Assembly (NCBI GenBank): GCA_022842205.1 | Contig: JALHQA010000004.1 | Coordinates: forward strand, 52,501 to 116,500 | Source of the DNA: Hyphomicrobiales bacterium | Lineage (GTDB): Bacteria; Pseudomonadota; Alphaproteobacteria; Rhizobiales; Methylopilaceae | DNA length: 64,000 nt | Reading direction: 5' to 3' | Shown: piece after piece, positions 43,753 to 50,889 of the stretch | How positions within the stretch are numbered: the stretch's first letter is position 1 | Layout: each line of letters opens with the position of its first letter | Made by a program: the position numbers and the translations under genes | The notes under the pieces: model-generated | What the model saw: the letters and a program-made list of their open reading frames with translations, nothing else | What the model was told of the DNA's origin: nothing | Database searches by the model: none

Positions 43753-43827
43753 GGGCGATTAGCTCAGCGGGAGAGCACTTCCTTGACATGGAAGGGGTCA
43801 CAGGTTCAATCCCTGTATCGCCCACCA
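43753..43827 (+). tRNA. tRNA-Val (GAC anticodon)
   Basis: This is a 75-base tRNA with encoded CCA. The acceptor stem pairs GGGCGAT with ATCGCCC, discriminator A. The D arm contains AGCTCAGCGGGAGAGC, the anticodon loop is TTGACAT (anticodon GAC) on stem CTTCC/GGAAG, and the T arm is CAGGTTCAATCCCTG. No duplicated 3' end is seen downstream, so there is no sign of an integrated element. Confidence 0.96.
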
Positions 43828-43965
43828 TTTTCCGGCCCTTGCAGGGACTTGAGAGCCGATCCGGCTTGACCTCCGGCCAAGGGTTTTCTAACTCGACGCC
43901 GGACGAATTTTCCGGAGAAGAGGCCTCTGAAAAGGCCCCTCCGACGAACCGAAGGGATCAAAGGG

Positions 43966-44307
43966 ATGAACGTAGCCGTGAAGCCGCACCCCGCCGCCGT
44001 GGAATTCCTCGACAAGCTGACCGACCTCATCAAGGCCGGCAAATACAAGGAAGCGTCCGAAGGCTACAAGGCCTTCGAGAAGGAGCATGCGACCGCCGAC
44101 TTCCTGATCCTCGAGGCGCTGCCCTATCGCGTGCAGAACCACCTCCAGCAGAAGATCGGCTCCACCGCGTTCTCGATCTACTCGCTGCGTCACCCGACCT
44201 GGACGACCGAGATCGTCAAGGCGTTCGAGGACCCGGCGAAGTTCGATGCATTCGCGAAGAAGCTGGAAGCCGATGTCGCGGCGTCCAAGCCGGCGCCGAA
44301 GAAATAA
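43966..44307 (+). CDS. Conserved hypothetical protein (113 residues)
   Basis: This is a 113-residue soluble, largely helical protein with no signal peptide. It opens MNVAVKPHPAAVEFLDKLTDLIKAGKYKEA, with a TPR-like helical start, and ends in a Lys/Ala/Pro tail (ASKPAPKK). AAGGGATCAAAGGG precedes the ATG, and a strong terminator follows. I do not recognise a family. Codon use is strongly biased to C/G-ending codons, which suggests good expression. Confidence 0.75.
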   Translation: MNVAVKPHPAAVEFLDKLTDLIKAGKYKEASEGYKAFEKEHATADFLILEALPYRVQNHLQQKIGSTAFSIYSLRHPTWTTEIVKAFEDPAKFDAFAKKLEADVAASKPAPKK

Positions 44308-44334
44308 GATTCGCCGCCTCGTGCGGACATGAAG

Positions 44335-44364
44335 CGGCCGGGCCTTGCGCCCGGCCGTTTTTGT
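44335..44364 (+). terminator. Rho-independent terminator
   Basis: A 9-bp stem (cggccgggc with gcccggccg), 5-base loop and TTTTTGTTT follow the 113-residue hypothetical gene. The next gene converges on it. Confidence 0.88.
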
Positions 44365-44369
44365 TTGCG

Positions 44370-44660
44370 TCAGTCCACGATCTCGATGATCCGGCGCGAG
44401 CCGGGCTCGACGATAACCCTGCGGTCGTTGACCACGGCGTAGCGGTAGGTGCTGGCTGTCGGTACGCCCTCAATGGCATAGACCTCGACATCGGCCGGCA
44501 AGGTTGCGCCGACCGCGATGTCGGTATCGACGCGCACGGAGGAGCGGCCCTCCTTCACGATATATTCGCGCACTTCCGGCCCGATCTGCACTGCGACCTG
44601 GGCCGCGGCGGGCAGCGCGACCGACGCGGCCAACACCGCGCCAAGAATGAGCTTGTTCAT
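44370..44660 (-). CDS. DUF1236 domain periplasmic protein
   Basis: This is a 96-residue exported protein with signal peptide MNKLILGAVLAASVALPAAA. The mature part has the DUF1236 pattern: IGPEVREYIVKEG, VGATLPADVEVYAI and RYAVVNDRRVIVEPGSRRIIEIVD. DUF1236 proteins are small envelope proteins of unknown role, frequent in Hyphomicrobiales. A close paralogue is at 45954. GGGAG precedes the ATG. Confidence 0.82.
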   Translation of the reverse strand: MNKLILGAVLAASVALPAAAQVAVQIGPEVREYIVKEGRSSVRVDTDIAVGATLPADVEVYAIEGVPTASTYRYAVVNDRRVIVEPGSRRIIEIVD

Positions 44661-44725
44661 CTGACGTCTCCCGGTTGCCCGAGCCCCAAATGGGAACGGA
44701 CAAAGGGGAGGGGCAGTTCCGGCTC

Positions 44726-45106
44726 CTACGAAACCGAGCGTACGCCGTGCGTATCGAGCATCTTGCGCGAGTCCTGGAACCAGTCGGCGGCGATCAGCGC
44801 CTCGCCGACCTCACGCTCCAGAAGCTGCAGCGCGGCCTTGACGCGCTCGTAGTTCTCGCCGGCATCGTTCCGCTCGCCGCGCAGAAGCGCGTCGACGGCT
44901 TCCGCCGCGCCGGTCTGCAGGCGGGCAATGGATTCGCGCGACCTGTCGAGGTCGCGCTCGGCGGCCTTGAGATTCTGCGCGAGCTGTTCCTGGATCTTGT
45001 AGGCGACGCGTTCCTTGCGGATCGAGGCCACGGCTTCCTGGATGCGCGAGACTTCCGGGGCGATCTGGCCCGAGAAATCATCGTCGTTACTCCAACTGGT
45101 CAGCAT
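44726..45106 (-). CDS. Small helical/coiled-coil protein (126 residues)
   Basis: This 126-residue cytoplasmic protein is mostly helical and charged: EVSRIQEAVASIRKERVAYKIQEQLAQNLKAAERDLDRSRESIARL contains heptad-like spacing. No domain is recognised. A very good ribosome binding site (AAGGAGG) precedes the ATG. It is placed between a DUF1236 protein and another exported protein on the same strand. Confidence 0.7.
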   Translation of the reverse strand: MLTSWSNDDDFSGQIAPEVSRIQEAVASIRKERVAYKIQEQLAQNLKAAERDLDRSRESIARLQTGAAEAVDALLRGERNDAGENYERVKAALQLLEREVGEALIAADWFQDSRKMLDTHGVRSVS

Positions 45107-45210
45107 CTACCCCTCCTTACAAGCCAGCGAACGCTAGCGCCCGTCACGGCCAAAGCTGAAGCGATTATGTGGTGAAAACGCGGCGGGTCCGGCCCGCCGC
45201 GCGGACGCCC

Positions 45211-45516
45211 TTACGGGAAGACCCGACGATAGCCCGGCTGGCGAAGCCCTTCGCCGCGCAGGCCCCGGACGATGACATTGGTCGTGGTGGCGATGTCGGG
45301 AACGAGAAAGCGCTCGTCGACGACCTGGCGGTTCTGCACCGCCCAGCGCGGCTGGCCTTCGACGACCCGCACGCCGTGCACGACATATTCGCGGCCGGGG
45401 TGGTCGCCTTCCGGCGCCTTCATCAGATAGTCGTTGGCTTCGGCGGCAAGCGCCGGGGCGATGAACGCCGGTGCCGCGCATGCGGCAAGGGCGGCGGCAA
45501 GTATCGGAACTCTCAT
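45211..45516 (-). CDS. Small exported protein of unknown function (101 residues)
   Basis: This protein has a signal peptide MRVPILAAALAACAAPAFIAPALAA and a mature part of about 76 residues beginning EANDYLMKAPEGDHPGREYVVHGVRVVEG. The ATG at 45516 is preferred over 45522 because GGAG lies nine bases before it. I recognise no family. The mature part is rich in V/R and likely beta-structured. Confidence 0.65.
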   Translation of the reverse strand: MRVPILAAALAACAAPAFIAPALAAEANDYLMKAPEGDHPGREYVVHGVRVVEGQPRWAVQNRQVVDERFLVPDIATTTNVIVRGLRGEGLRQPGYRRVFP

Positions 45517-45679
45517 ACGCATTCACTCCGTCGCCGCAGGATTTAATCTAACGCTTCCGGCGGATTTGACGAGTCGGAAACCGCGCGGGCTGCGCGGCGC
45601 GGTTAATCGCCCAATTGTTCTGGACTCCGATCAGGGAAGGTGCGAGCGTTAACCATCGCAACCCACGGAGGAGGTCACC

Positions 45680-45850
45680 GTGGAAGAGCGTTTCCTCAGG
45701 GACGAAGCCTTGCGGCTGCGGCAGGCCGCGCGGCGGGAGAAAAGCCCGTCAATGCGGCGCATGCTGGAAAGCCATGCGGTATTCTACGCGGTCATTGCCA
45801 GCGAGAGCCGCAAGCAGAAACTGGCGGGCAAGCACCGCCCGGTGCGGTAG
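45680..45850 (+). CDS. Small basic helical protein (56 residues, GTG start)
   Basis: This short frame begins with GTG behind GGAGGAGGTCACC, a near-ideal Shine-Dalgarno sequence. It reads (M)EERFLRDEALRLRQAARR and continues as a charged helix ending GKHRPVR. No family is recognised; its amphipathic basic nature would suit binding of nucleic acid or protein. The palindromic repeat at 45855 follows its stop directly. Confidence 0.65.
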   Translation: MEERFLRDEALRLRQAARREKSPSMRRMLESHAVFYAVIASESRKQKLAGKHRPVR

Positions 45851-45854
45851 TTCA

Positions 45855-45950
45855 GCCTCATCCTGAGGAGGCCGAAGGCCGTCTCGAGGATGAGCCGCGA
45901 CGGACCCATGCTTCGAGACGCGGGCTGCGCCCGCTCCTCAGCATGAGGCA
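45855..45950. repeat. Palindromic intergenic repeat, type I
   Basis: The ends are inverted copies: GCCTCATCCTGAGGAG at the left and CTCCTCAGCATGAGGC at the right, with internal complementary pieces (TCTCGAGGATGAG and CTTCGAGACG). Similar elements occur at 50305-50416 and, as a half copy, at 49597. Such elements are common between genes in this order and form RNA hairpins. Confidence 0.85.
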
Positions 45951-45953
45951 GCC

Positions 45954-46247
45954 TCACTCCACGATATGAACGATGCGGCGCGTGCCGGGCTCCACGATGA
46001 CCCTTCGGTCGTCGACCACCGTGTAGCCGTAGTCGACGTCGATCTCGGGATCGTCGATATCGTAAATCTCGACCTCGCCCGGCAGCACCGTGCCGACCTC
46101 GACCGGGCCGTCATAGTCGTAATCGTATTCGACCGCCGGCGCTTCGCGGATGACGTATTCACGCACCTCCGGCTCGATGACGACATATTGCGCGAAGGCG
46201 GGCGTTGCGGCGCCGATCAGCGCGGCGGCAAGGATGTATGTCCGCAT
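45954..46247 (-). CDS. DUF1236 domain periplasmic protein, acidic paralogue
   Basis: This is a 97-residue exported protein with signal peptide MRTYILAAALIGAATPAFA, paralogous to the protein at 44370 (IEPEVREYVIREA, VGTVLPGEVEIYDI, YTVVDDRRVIVEPGTRRIVHIVE). Unlike that copy its central part is strongly acidic and tyrosine-rich (EYDYDYDG, DDPEIDVDYG), which could bind calcium or another cation; that is inference. GAGGGAG precedes the ATG. Confidence 0.82.
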   Translation of the reverse strand: MRTYILAAALIGAATPAFAQYVVIEPEVREYVIREAPAVEYDYDYDGPVEVGTVLPGEVEIYDIDDPEIDVDYGYTVVDDRRVIVEPGTRRIVHIVE

Positions 46248-46410
46248 GGGTCTGTCTCCCTCTCAGATGACGTGATGCGAACGGCCGGGGGATGCGGCGG
46301 TTCCTGCCGCATGCGGGGCATGTTTCGGGCAGTGCCGCTGGATGGACATGATCCGGGAACTTGTGCGCGCCCGGACGGTTTGCCCCTCACGGAAAGGAGG
46401 GAGGATCGAC

Positions 46411-46857
46411 ATGCATTACGGCCGCTTCTTCGCAATGATCGCGACCTCGACGCTCGTCATGTTCGGGCTGATGTACCTCAATGTCTGGGCGCTCGATCAT
46501 GTGTTTTTCAGCCAGACCCGGGCGTGGATGGCGCTGGTGATGGGCGCGGCGATGGCCATCGTGATGCTGGGCTTCATGCTCGGCATGTACAAAAACCGCA
46601 CGCTCAACATCGCGATCTTCGCCGGCGCGGTGCTGGTGTTTGCCGGGGCGCTCTACATGGTCCGCAGCCAGGCGGCGGTCGAGGATGTGTCGTGGATGAA
46701 GGCGATGATCCCGCATCATTCCATCGCGATCCTGACCAGCGAACGCGCGACGCTGAACGATCCGCGCGTGAAGGACCTTTCGGGCCGCATCATCGAGGCG
46801 CAGCGGCGCGAGATCGAGGAAATGAAGGGGCTGATCCGGGAACTCGAGTCCCGGTAA
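46411..46857 (+). CDS. DUF305 domain membrane protein
   Basis: This is a 148-residue protein with three membrane helices (about residues 8-27, 37-57, 63-82) followed by a shortened DUF305 (ferritin-like) motif, WMKAMIPHHSIAILTSERA, and a helical end RRIIEAQRREIEEMKGLIREL (approximately). The MIPHHxxAI motif can bind metal; related proteins are linked to copper handling. AAGGAGGGAGG precedes the ATG at 46411. A terminator follows. Confidence 0.85.
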   Translation: MHYGRFFAMIATSTLVMFGLMYLNVWALDHVFFSQTRAWMALVMGAAMAIVMLGFMLGMYKNRTLNIAIFAGAVLVFAGALYMVRSQAAVEDVSWMKAMIPHHSIAILTSERATLNDPRVKDLSGRIIEAQRREIEEMKGLIRELESR

Positions 46858-46869
46858 GGACATGTTCGA

Positions 46870-46905
46870 GGCCCCGGCAGCGTCGCGCCGCCGGGGCCGG
46901 TGTCT
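46870..46905 (+). terminator. Rho-independent terminator
   Basis: A 9-bp stem (ggccccggc with gccggggcc) and an 11-base loop, followed by a T-rich stretch (gtctttatt), lie after the DUF305 gene and face a convergent gene. Confidence 0.72.
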
Positions 46906-46908
46906 TTA

Positions 46909-47274
46909 TTAAAGGCTCGCGGATATGGTGCGCAGGCACGCATCCGCCACGGACTGGATCGGCTCCGTGCCGCCGGCGGGGGTCGCCCATCCGGCCTTTT
47001 CGACCATGCCCCGCTGCGCGGTGAAATTGGTCGAGCCCTTGATCTCGGCGAGCACGGAGGCCGATTCCGGCTCGTTGGCCCGCGCCACGCAATACGGCGT
47101 CATGACCGCGGCCACCGCGGATGCGGAGGCCTCGTCCGCGTTCCTTTGCGCCGTACCTGCCGTCGTCCACCCGAGCGCGATAAAGCCGATTGCAGCCACC
47201 GCGACAGCCCCCACCGCGGCGCCGATCAGCGCCGTTTTCGTCCCCTCCGGGATGTTCATGATTTTTCCGATCAT
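46909..47274 (-). CDS. Membrane-anchored hypothetical protein (121 residues)
   Basis: This protein has a single N-terminal membrane helix (TKTALIGAAVGAVAVAAIGFIALGW) and a periplasmic helical domain with two cysteines (TPYCVARAN, VADACLRTI) that may form a disulphide. Proteins of this layout recur in alphaproteobacteria without known function. The start could be 47274 (MIGKIMN) or 47259 (MNIPEG); neither has a strong ribosome binding site. Confidence 0.7.
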   Translation of the reverse strand: MIGKIMNIPEGTKTALIGAAVGAVAVAAIGFIALGWTTAGTAQRNADEASASAVAAVMTPYCVARANEPESASVLAEIKGSTNFTAQRGMVEKAGWATPAGGTEPIQSVADACLRTISASL

Positions 47275-47376
47275 TGTTGCGGCGCTGCGTTTTCGTGCGC
47301 CGGCAACCGAGGCTAGCACGCATGGGCCGGAACACCCGTTCTAATCGCGGGGAACACCGTATTGTTACGGCGAGCG

Positions 47377-47589
47377 TCAGCCGGTTTTGGGGAAAACCCA
47401 GCGTTCGAAGGTCTGCGTGCCGGGCCCGAGCTTGAGGGCGCAGCCATATTCCTGGGCGATTTCGCGGATGCGCGCCGCCTGATGGGCGCGCGATCCCGGG
47501 ATCATCTTCTCGATCGCCTCGTCGGGCAGGGTCAGCGCCCAGCCCGGCTGCAGGCGGCACAGAATGATCAGCAGGTCCCGCTCTTCCAA
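47377..47589 (-). CDS. Small hypothetical protein (70 residues, TTG start)
   Basis: This 70-residue soluble protein is read from a TTG preceded by GGGGAG at eight bases. It contains LIILCRLQPGWALTLPDEAIEKMIPGSRAHQAARIREIAQEYGC. I do not recognise a domain. The proline and charge pattern looks protein-like and the frame is compact between flanking intergenic regions. Confidence 0.5.
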   Translation of the reverse strand: MEERDLLIILCRLQPGWALTLPDEAIEKMIPGSRAHQAARIREIAQEYGCALKLGPGTQTFERWVFPKTG

Positions 47590-47754
47590 GGCCAGTCTCC
47601 CCTCGTCCGGGGACGCTATAGCAGAGGAGGGGGCGGCATGGGCAAGCGGCTGGTTGCCTCTGGAAACCCGCCTTGGCGCGCCGGCTCTTTCCCGCAGCCG
47701 GGAGAGGGCGGCGCCTGAGAACGCAGATCGAAAGCGGGGCCTGTGTAACAGACT

Positions 47755-47770
47755 ATAGGAATAAAGTCAA
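47755..47770. repeat. 16-bp motif, first copy
   Basis: ATAGGAATAAAGTCAA is AT-rich in a GC-rich surrounding and is identical to 50252-50267. Both copies are followed by a CTAT (ACTACTAT here, GAACTAT there). It lies in a 227-base intergenic stretch (47590-47816) in which I see no gene. Confidence 0.7.
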
Positions 47771-47816
47771 CTACTATCTTCCCAGTACACGCCACGCCGG
47801 GAAATCCCGCACGAGT

Positions 47817-48167
47817 TCAGAGGTTGACGCCCAGTCTCGGGAGCAGCCACACCGTGAGGGCGTAAAGCGCCATCGTAAGCACGCAGGACAGGATCAGGGC
47901 GGGCCAGAAGCCGACCCCCGCCCTCAGCATTGCCGGAAACGCCAGAAACATCGGAAGCGACGGCAGGACGAACCAGAATGTCGATTGCGCGTGCGCGGCT
48001 ATCCGTTCGACATCCGCCGTATCCCGCCAGAGCCAGATGATGGCGAGGACCGAAACAAGCGGCAGCGACGCGATCAGACCGCCGATGCCCGGCGCGCGCC
48101 GCGCCACTTCGGAGACGATCATGACGATCACGCCGGACAGCGCCGCCTTGATGAGAAGGTAGGTCAT
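47817..48167 (-). CDS. DUF3147 family membrane protein
   Basis: This is a 116-residue integral membrane protein with four helices. SEVARRAPGIGGLIASLPLVSVLAIIWLW is the family-defining segment of DUF3147 (PF11345), and FWFVLPSLPMFLAFPAMLRAGVGFWPAL follows. Function is unknown. It is immediately downstream of, and in line with, the S41-like protease gene. Confidence 0.85.
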   Translation of the reverse strand: MTYLLIKAALSGVIVMIVSEVARRAPGIGGLIASLPLVSVLAIIWLWRDTADVERIAAHAQSTFWFVLPSLPMFLAFPAMLRAGVGFWPALILSCVLTMALYALTVWLLPRLGVNL

Positions 48168-48208
48168 GGCGTCATCGCAATCCGCTGTGCCGCTCGCGCG
48201 CCCCGCAC

Positions 48209-49531
48209 CTAATTGACCCGCCCGGCGATGAACTCGACGACATCCCGGACCGTCTTGCGGTCCTGTCTGGATGCGGGACGATCGGCGATGGCCATCGGGA
48301 TTTCAGGCTGGACGCCGACGCCTTCCCAGAGCTTGCCCTCGGCATCGAGATAGATCTCGTTGGACATGCTGATGACCCAGCCGTTCGGCAGGGTCTTCCA
48401 GAGTTCGTCGGACAGCGAGCCGTCGGTCGTCTGGCCGATATGCGTCACATTCGGCAGCGCGCGCATGGCCAGGGCGAAAACCTCCGCGGCGCTGACCGTG
48501 TCCTTGCCCGTGACCAGCCAGACCGGGCCGGAATAGCGCGGCCCTTTCGCGGGCTGCACCACAATGGCCTGCGGTTTCGCCCCGGCGAAGTCGCCCGCGT
48601 ACTTACTATAGGCGATGACGGGCCTGTCGGTGAACCGGGCGGCGATCCGCCGCGCGTAGCTGTCGCGGCCGCCGTCGTTCATCGACACATCGACGATGAC
48701 GGCCCCGGCCTTTTTCAGCGCGCCGATGGCGCGGTCGAGCGCGGCGTCCAGCTCCGCGTCCTTCATCTCGTACATTGTCGGGATCTGGAGATAGCCGACG
48801 CCGTTCGGGAACAGGCCGTATTTCAGGTCGCCGGCGCGCTTCAGCGCGCGGCCCAGCGCCGCTTCCGCCGCCTTGTGGTTCCACGACCCGCTGACCGGCG
48901 ACGGGCCCGGCGGCTCGCGGCGCGGCCGGTTGTCGGTGGCGAGGATCAGTTCGTCATGGCCGTCGATTTCCGCTTCGACGCGGACATGGCTGTCGCCGAA
49001 CGGAAGCAGCGTTTCCTCCAGTATCGCAAACAGGCGTTCCTCGCCCGTCTTGTCCGTGACTTTGGTGCGCGCCGCCGCCGACAGCTTCGGCCAGTCGACG
49101 CCGCGCTGCTCGAAGAACGCATAGTGCCGGCTGAACATCGCGATCAGCGTCTCGAGCGCGGTGCGGGCGTCGGAGGCGAGGGGAGCGGCGCCGCAAGGGA
49201 CGGGCAGGCGCTCGAGGCGCTCGAACGTATAGACATAATCCGGGTCCTGCTGGCGCAGCTTGAGGACTGAATGGTCGCGCGACAGCGTAACGACATCCTT
49301 CGCCGCGATGCGCGGCGTCTCGCTCGCGGCTTTCGGGATGCAGAAGCCGGGGCCGACATCGAACCGCGCGACTTCGGCATTCTCGACCTTCCAGACCCAG
49401 CCATAGCCCTGCGACCGCCAGATGCCGTCATAGGGCCGCGCGGCGTCCGAATGGGCGGCGAGGGCGGGGGAGGAGACGATGGCGGCCAGCGCGGCGGCGA
49501 AGGTGGCGGCCGGCTTTGGCAGGCGGTTCAT
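48209..49531 (-). CDS. S41-family (C-terminal processing) peptidase-like exported protein
   Basis: This is a 440-residue exported protein with signal peptide MNRLPKPAATFAAALAAIVSSPALA. The N-terminal third is a beta domain. The rest is a tail-specific protease fold: VGYLQIPTMYEM, VIVDVSMNDGGRDSYARRIAARF, the Ser in GKDTVSAAEVFALAMRALP and Lys in SDELWKTLPNGWVIS. No PDZ domain is visible, so it resembles TSPc/interphotoreceptor retinoid-binding-like peptidases rather than CtpA. The start at 49531 is set by the signal peptide. Substrate unknown. Confidence 0.83.
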   Translation of the reverse strand: MNRLPKPAATFAAALAAIVSSPALAAHSDAARPYDGIWRSQGYGWVWKVENAEVARFDVGPGFCIPKAASETPRIAAKDVVTLSRDHSVLKLRQQDPDYVYTFERLERLPVPCGAAPLASDARTALETLIAMFSRHYAFFEQRGVDWPKLSAAARTKVTDKTGEERLFAILEETLLPFGDSHVRVEAEIDGHDELILATDNRPRREPPGPSPVSGSWNHKAAEAALGRALKRAGDLKYGLFPNGVGYLQIPTMYEMKDAELDAALDRAIGALKKAGAVIVDVSMNDGGRDSYARRIAARFTDRPVIAYSKYAGDFAGAKPQAIVVQPAKGPRYSGPVWLVTGKDTVSAAEVFALAMRALPNVTHIGQTTDGSLSDELWKTLPNGWVISMSNEIYLDAEGKLWEGVGVQPEIPMAIADRPASRQDRKTVRDVVEFIAGRVN

Positions 49532-49596
49532 GACGCAATTCTCCCGTTGGACGCCGCGCAATTCGGATGGTAGCCACATGCCCGGCGACTCATGCA

Positions 49597-49765
49597 ACCC
49601 TCATCCTGAGGAGGCGCGTGCGCCCGCCCCTCCCCTTGCGGGAGAGGCCGGCACATCCGCGCAGCGGACGGCCCGGCGAGGGGTTTGAGTATGCTGCGAT
49701 GGACCCCTCATCCCGCTCGCTCGCAAGCTCGCGAGTCGACCTTCTCCCACAAGGGGAGAAGGGGT
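49597..49765. repeat. Composite palindromic repeat (half type I plus paired type II)
   Basis: It begins with a half type I unit (CCTCATCCTGAGGAGG) and continues into a type II unit (CCCTCCCCTTGCGGGAGAGG ... CGAGGGG). After a short spacer it is met by an inverted type II unit ending CTTCTCCCACAAGGGGAGAAGG. The two type II halves form a long hairpin. There is no gene here. Confidence 0.85.
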
Positions 49766-49864
49766 CAGGCGCGCGAAATCGGCCCTCGTCTTTGAAGGCT
49801 CTGCGATCCAACGTCTGCCCTGTCTCCTTTCGCGAACCCGCAAACATGCGGTTCGCGTGGAGGG

Positions 49865-49979
49865 GCGCGCGGGACGCCGGGAGATTGACCGCTCCCTCGG
49901 CGGTTCGGTGAACGTGCAAAAGCACCGAACCAATTGTTCTACTCACCTCGGGGAAGCCGTCTCCCGGCATCCCGCGCGC
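49865..49979 (-). ncRNA. Candidate structured RNA or large imperfect palindrome, rod A
   Basis: Positions 49865-49884 pair with 49960-49979 over 20 positions. On the plus strand one pair is C-A; on the minus strand the same pair is G-U, so the helix is complete only in minus-strand RNA. Inside is a second stem, GGTTCGGTG (49902-49910) with CACCGAACC (49923-49931). The internal sequences between form a large bubble, giving a rod of about 115 bases. No known RNA consensus (RNase P, tmRNA, SRP, 6S) could be matched by eye. Confidence 0.35.
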
Positions 49980-49991
49980 GGTGTGTGAGGC

Positions 49992-50158
49992 TTGCTGCCG
50001 AGGGCCCCTGGAGGACAGTGGCTTGTTCTCCTCCATTGGCGGCCTCATCGACCTGCGTGTCCCGTTGGTACGGGTCCCACGTCAGGTCACCAAGGGAGGC
50101 CTCGCGCCCTCGCAGGAGGGAGCAGGACCATCGGCCTTGGGCCTCCGGCAGGGCTTGC
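49992..50158. ncRNA. Candidate structured RNA, rod B
   Basis: GCTGCCGAGGGCCC (49992-50005) largely pairs with GGGCCTCCGGCAG (50143-50155). Nested inside are GGCCTC with GAGGCC, GACCTG-CGTG with CACG-TCAGGTC, and the apical CCCGT-TGGT-ACGGG. The result is a single long rod with a central open region. It directly follows rod A, and both lie in an intergenic area without a credible ORF. Strand is undetermined. Confidence 0.35.
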
Positions 50159-50251
50159 GAACCCCAACCGGCCACCGCACTCCCGATCCACCCAAACGAC
50201 GCCTCGCGAGAGCGCCCTCCGTGACCGAAAGCACGCGCAGCAGAACACATC

Positions 50252-50267
50252 ATAGGAATAAAGTCAA
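50252..50267. repeat. 16-bp motif, second copy
   Basis: This is identical to 47755-47770 (ATAGGAATAAAGTCAA). Here it lies between the possible structured RNA and a type I repeat. In this copy GGAATA and TATTTCC flank the core as an approximate inverted pair. Confidence 0.7.
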
Positions 50268-50304
50268 GAACTATTTCCAGAGCCAGATGGCGCGGCGACT
50301 CCGG

Positions 50305-50416
50305 TCCTCATCCTGAGGAGCGATGCGCAGCATCGCATCTCGAAGGATGAGCGGCGGCCGCCCGCTCCTGCGGCCCATCCTTCGAGACCGGCCGTCGGCC
50401 CTCCTCAGGATGAGGA
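50305..50416. repeat. Palindromic intergenic repeat, type I
   Basis: It starts TCCTCATCCTGAGGAGCG and ends CTCCTCAGGATGAGGA, a near-perfect terminal inverted repeat. Internal pairs ATCTCGAAGGATGAG and CATCCTTCGAGAC make it a two-level hairpin of 112 bases. Confidence 0.88.
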
Positions 50417-50440
50417 TTGAATGTGCTGCGGAAAGATTCT

Positions 50441-50497
50441 CCTCTCCCCTTGTGGGAGAGGTCGGCACGCCGCGCAGCGGCGGCCGGGCGAGGGGTC
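50441..50497. repeat. Palindromic repeat, type II, abutting the DUF559 start codon
   Basis: The unit runs from CCTCTCCCCTTGTGGGAGAGG to CCGGGCGAGGGG. Its final GAGGGG lies six bases before the ATG at 50501 and reads as a Shine-Dalgarno sequence. Confidence 0.88.
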
Positions 50498-50500
50498 CAC

Positions 50501-50866
50501 ATGCCCGATGCACATCATCGCAAGGTCAGCCGTGTTCAGCGCAGCCGCGCAAAAACCATGCGGCGGGAGCCGACCGACGCGGAAAAGAAGATGTGGCGTC
50601 TGCTTCGCGGCTCCGAATTCGCGCAGCTGAAATTCCGCCGTCAGGAACCCATGGGTCCGTACATACTCGATTTCGTCTGTTTCGCGTCAAAGCTCGTGAT
50701 CGAGGTCGATGGCGGACAGCACGCGGAAAGCCCCCACGATGCGGCACGGGATGCCTGGCTCGCTGCGAACGGTCTGACGATCGTCCGCTACTGGAACCAC
50801 GATGTGCTGACAAACCCGGAGGGGGTGGCAACCGATCTGGCGGCGCGTCTTGGCATCTCGCTGTGA
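50501..50866 (+). CDS. DUF559 (Vsr-like endonuclease fold) protein
   Basis: This is a 121-residue protein with the DUF559 domain: REPTDAEKKMWRLLRGSEFAQLKFRRQEPMGPYILDFVCFASKLVIEVDGGQHA. The D...E-x-D-G-x-Q pattern (ILDFVC, VIEVDGGQH) is that of the PD-(D/E)XK/very-short-patch-repair nuclease fold, so catalytic acids are present. I start at MPDAHHRKVSRV directly after a type II repeat; the longer frame runs through the repeat. Paired type II repeats lie 24 bases downstream. Its cellular role is unknown; domain similarity suggests DNA cleavage or binding. Confidence 0.85.
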   Translation: MPDAHHRKVSRVQRSRAKTMRREPTDAEKKMWRLLRGSEFAQLKFRRQEPMGPYILDFVCFASKLVIEVDGGQHAESPHDAARDAWLAANGLTIVRYWNHDVLTNPEGVATDLAARLGISL

Positions 50867-50889
50867 GTCTTCTCCTCCTTGTGGTTTTT

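Noticed and set aside
43753-48200. Genomic island integrated at tRNA-Val
   Set aside because: No integrase, no duplicated tRNA 3' end and no composition shift were found downstream.
49590-50048. 152-codon minus-strand frame over the repeats and rod A
   Set aside because: It runs through palindromic repeats (SPCGRR and SRKGRGG are translations of type II repeats) and through RNA-like helices, so coding is improbable.
49865-50158. RNase P RNA, tmRNA, SRP RNA or 6S RNA
   Set aside because: Core signatures such as GAGGAAAGTCC, an Ala-type tag reading frame, or GGAAGCAGC are absent by eye, so no named class is assigned.
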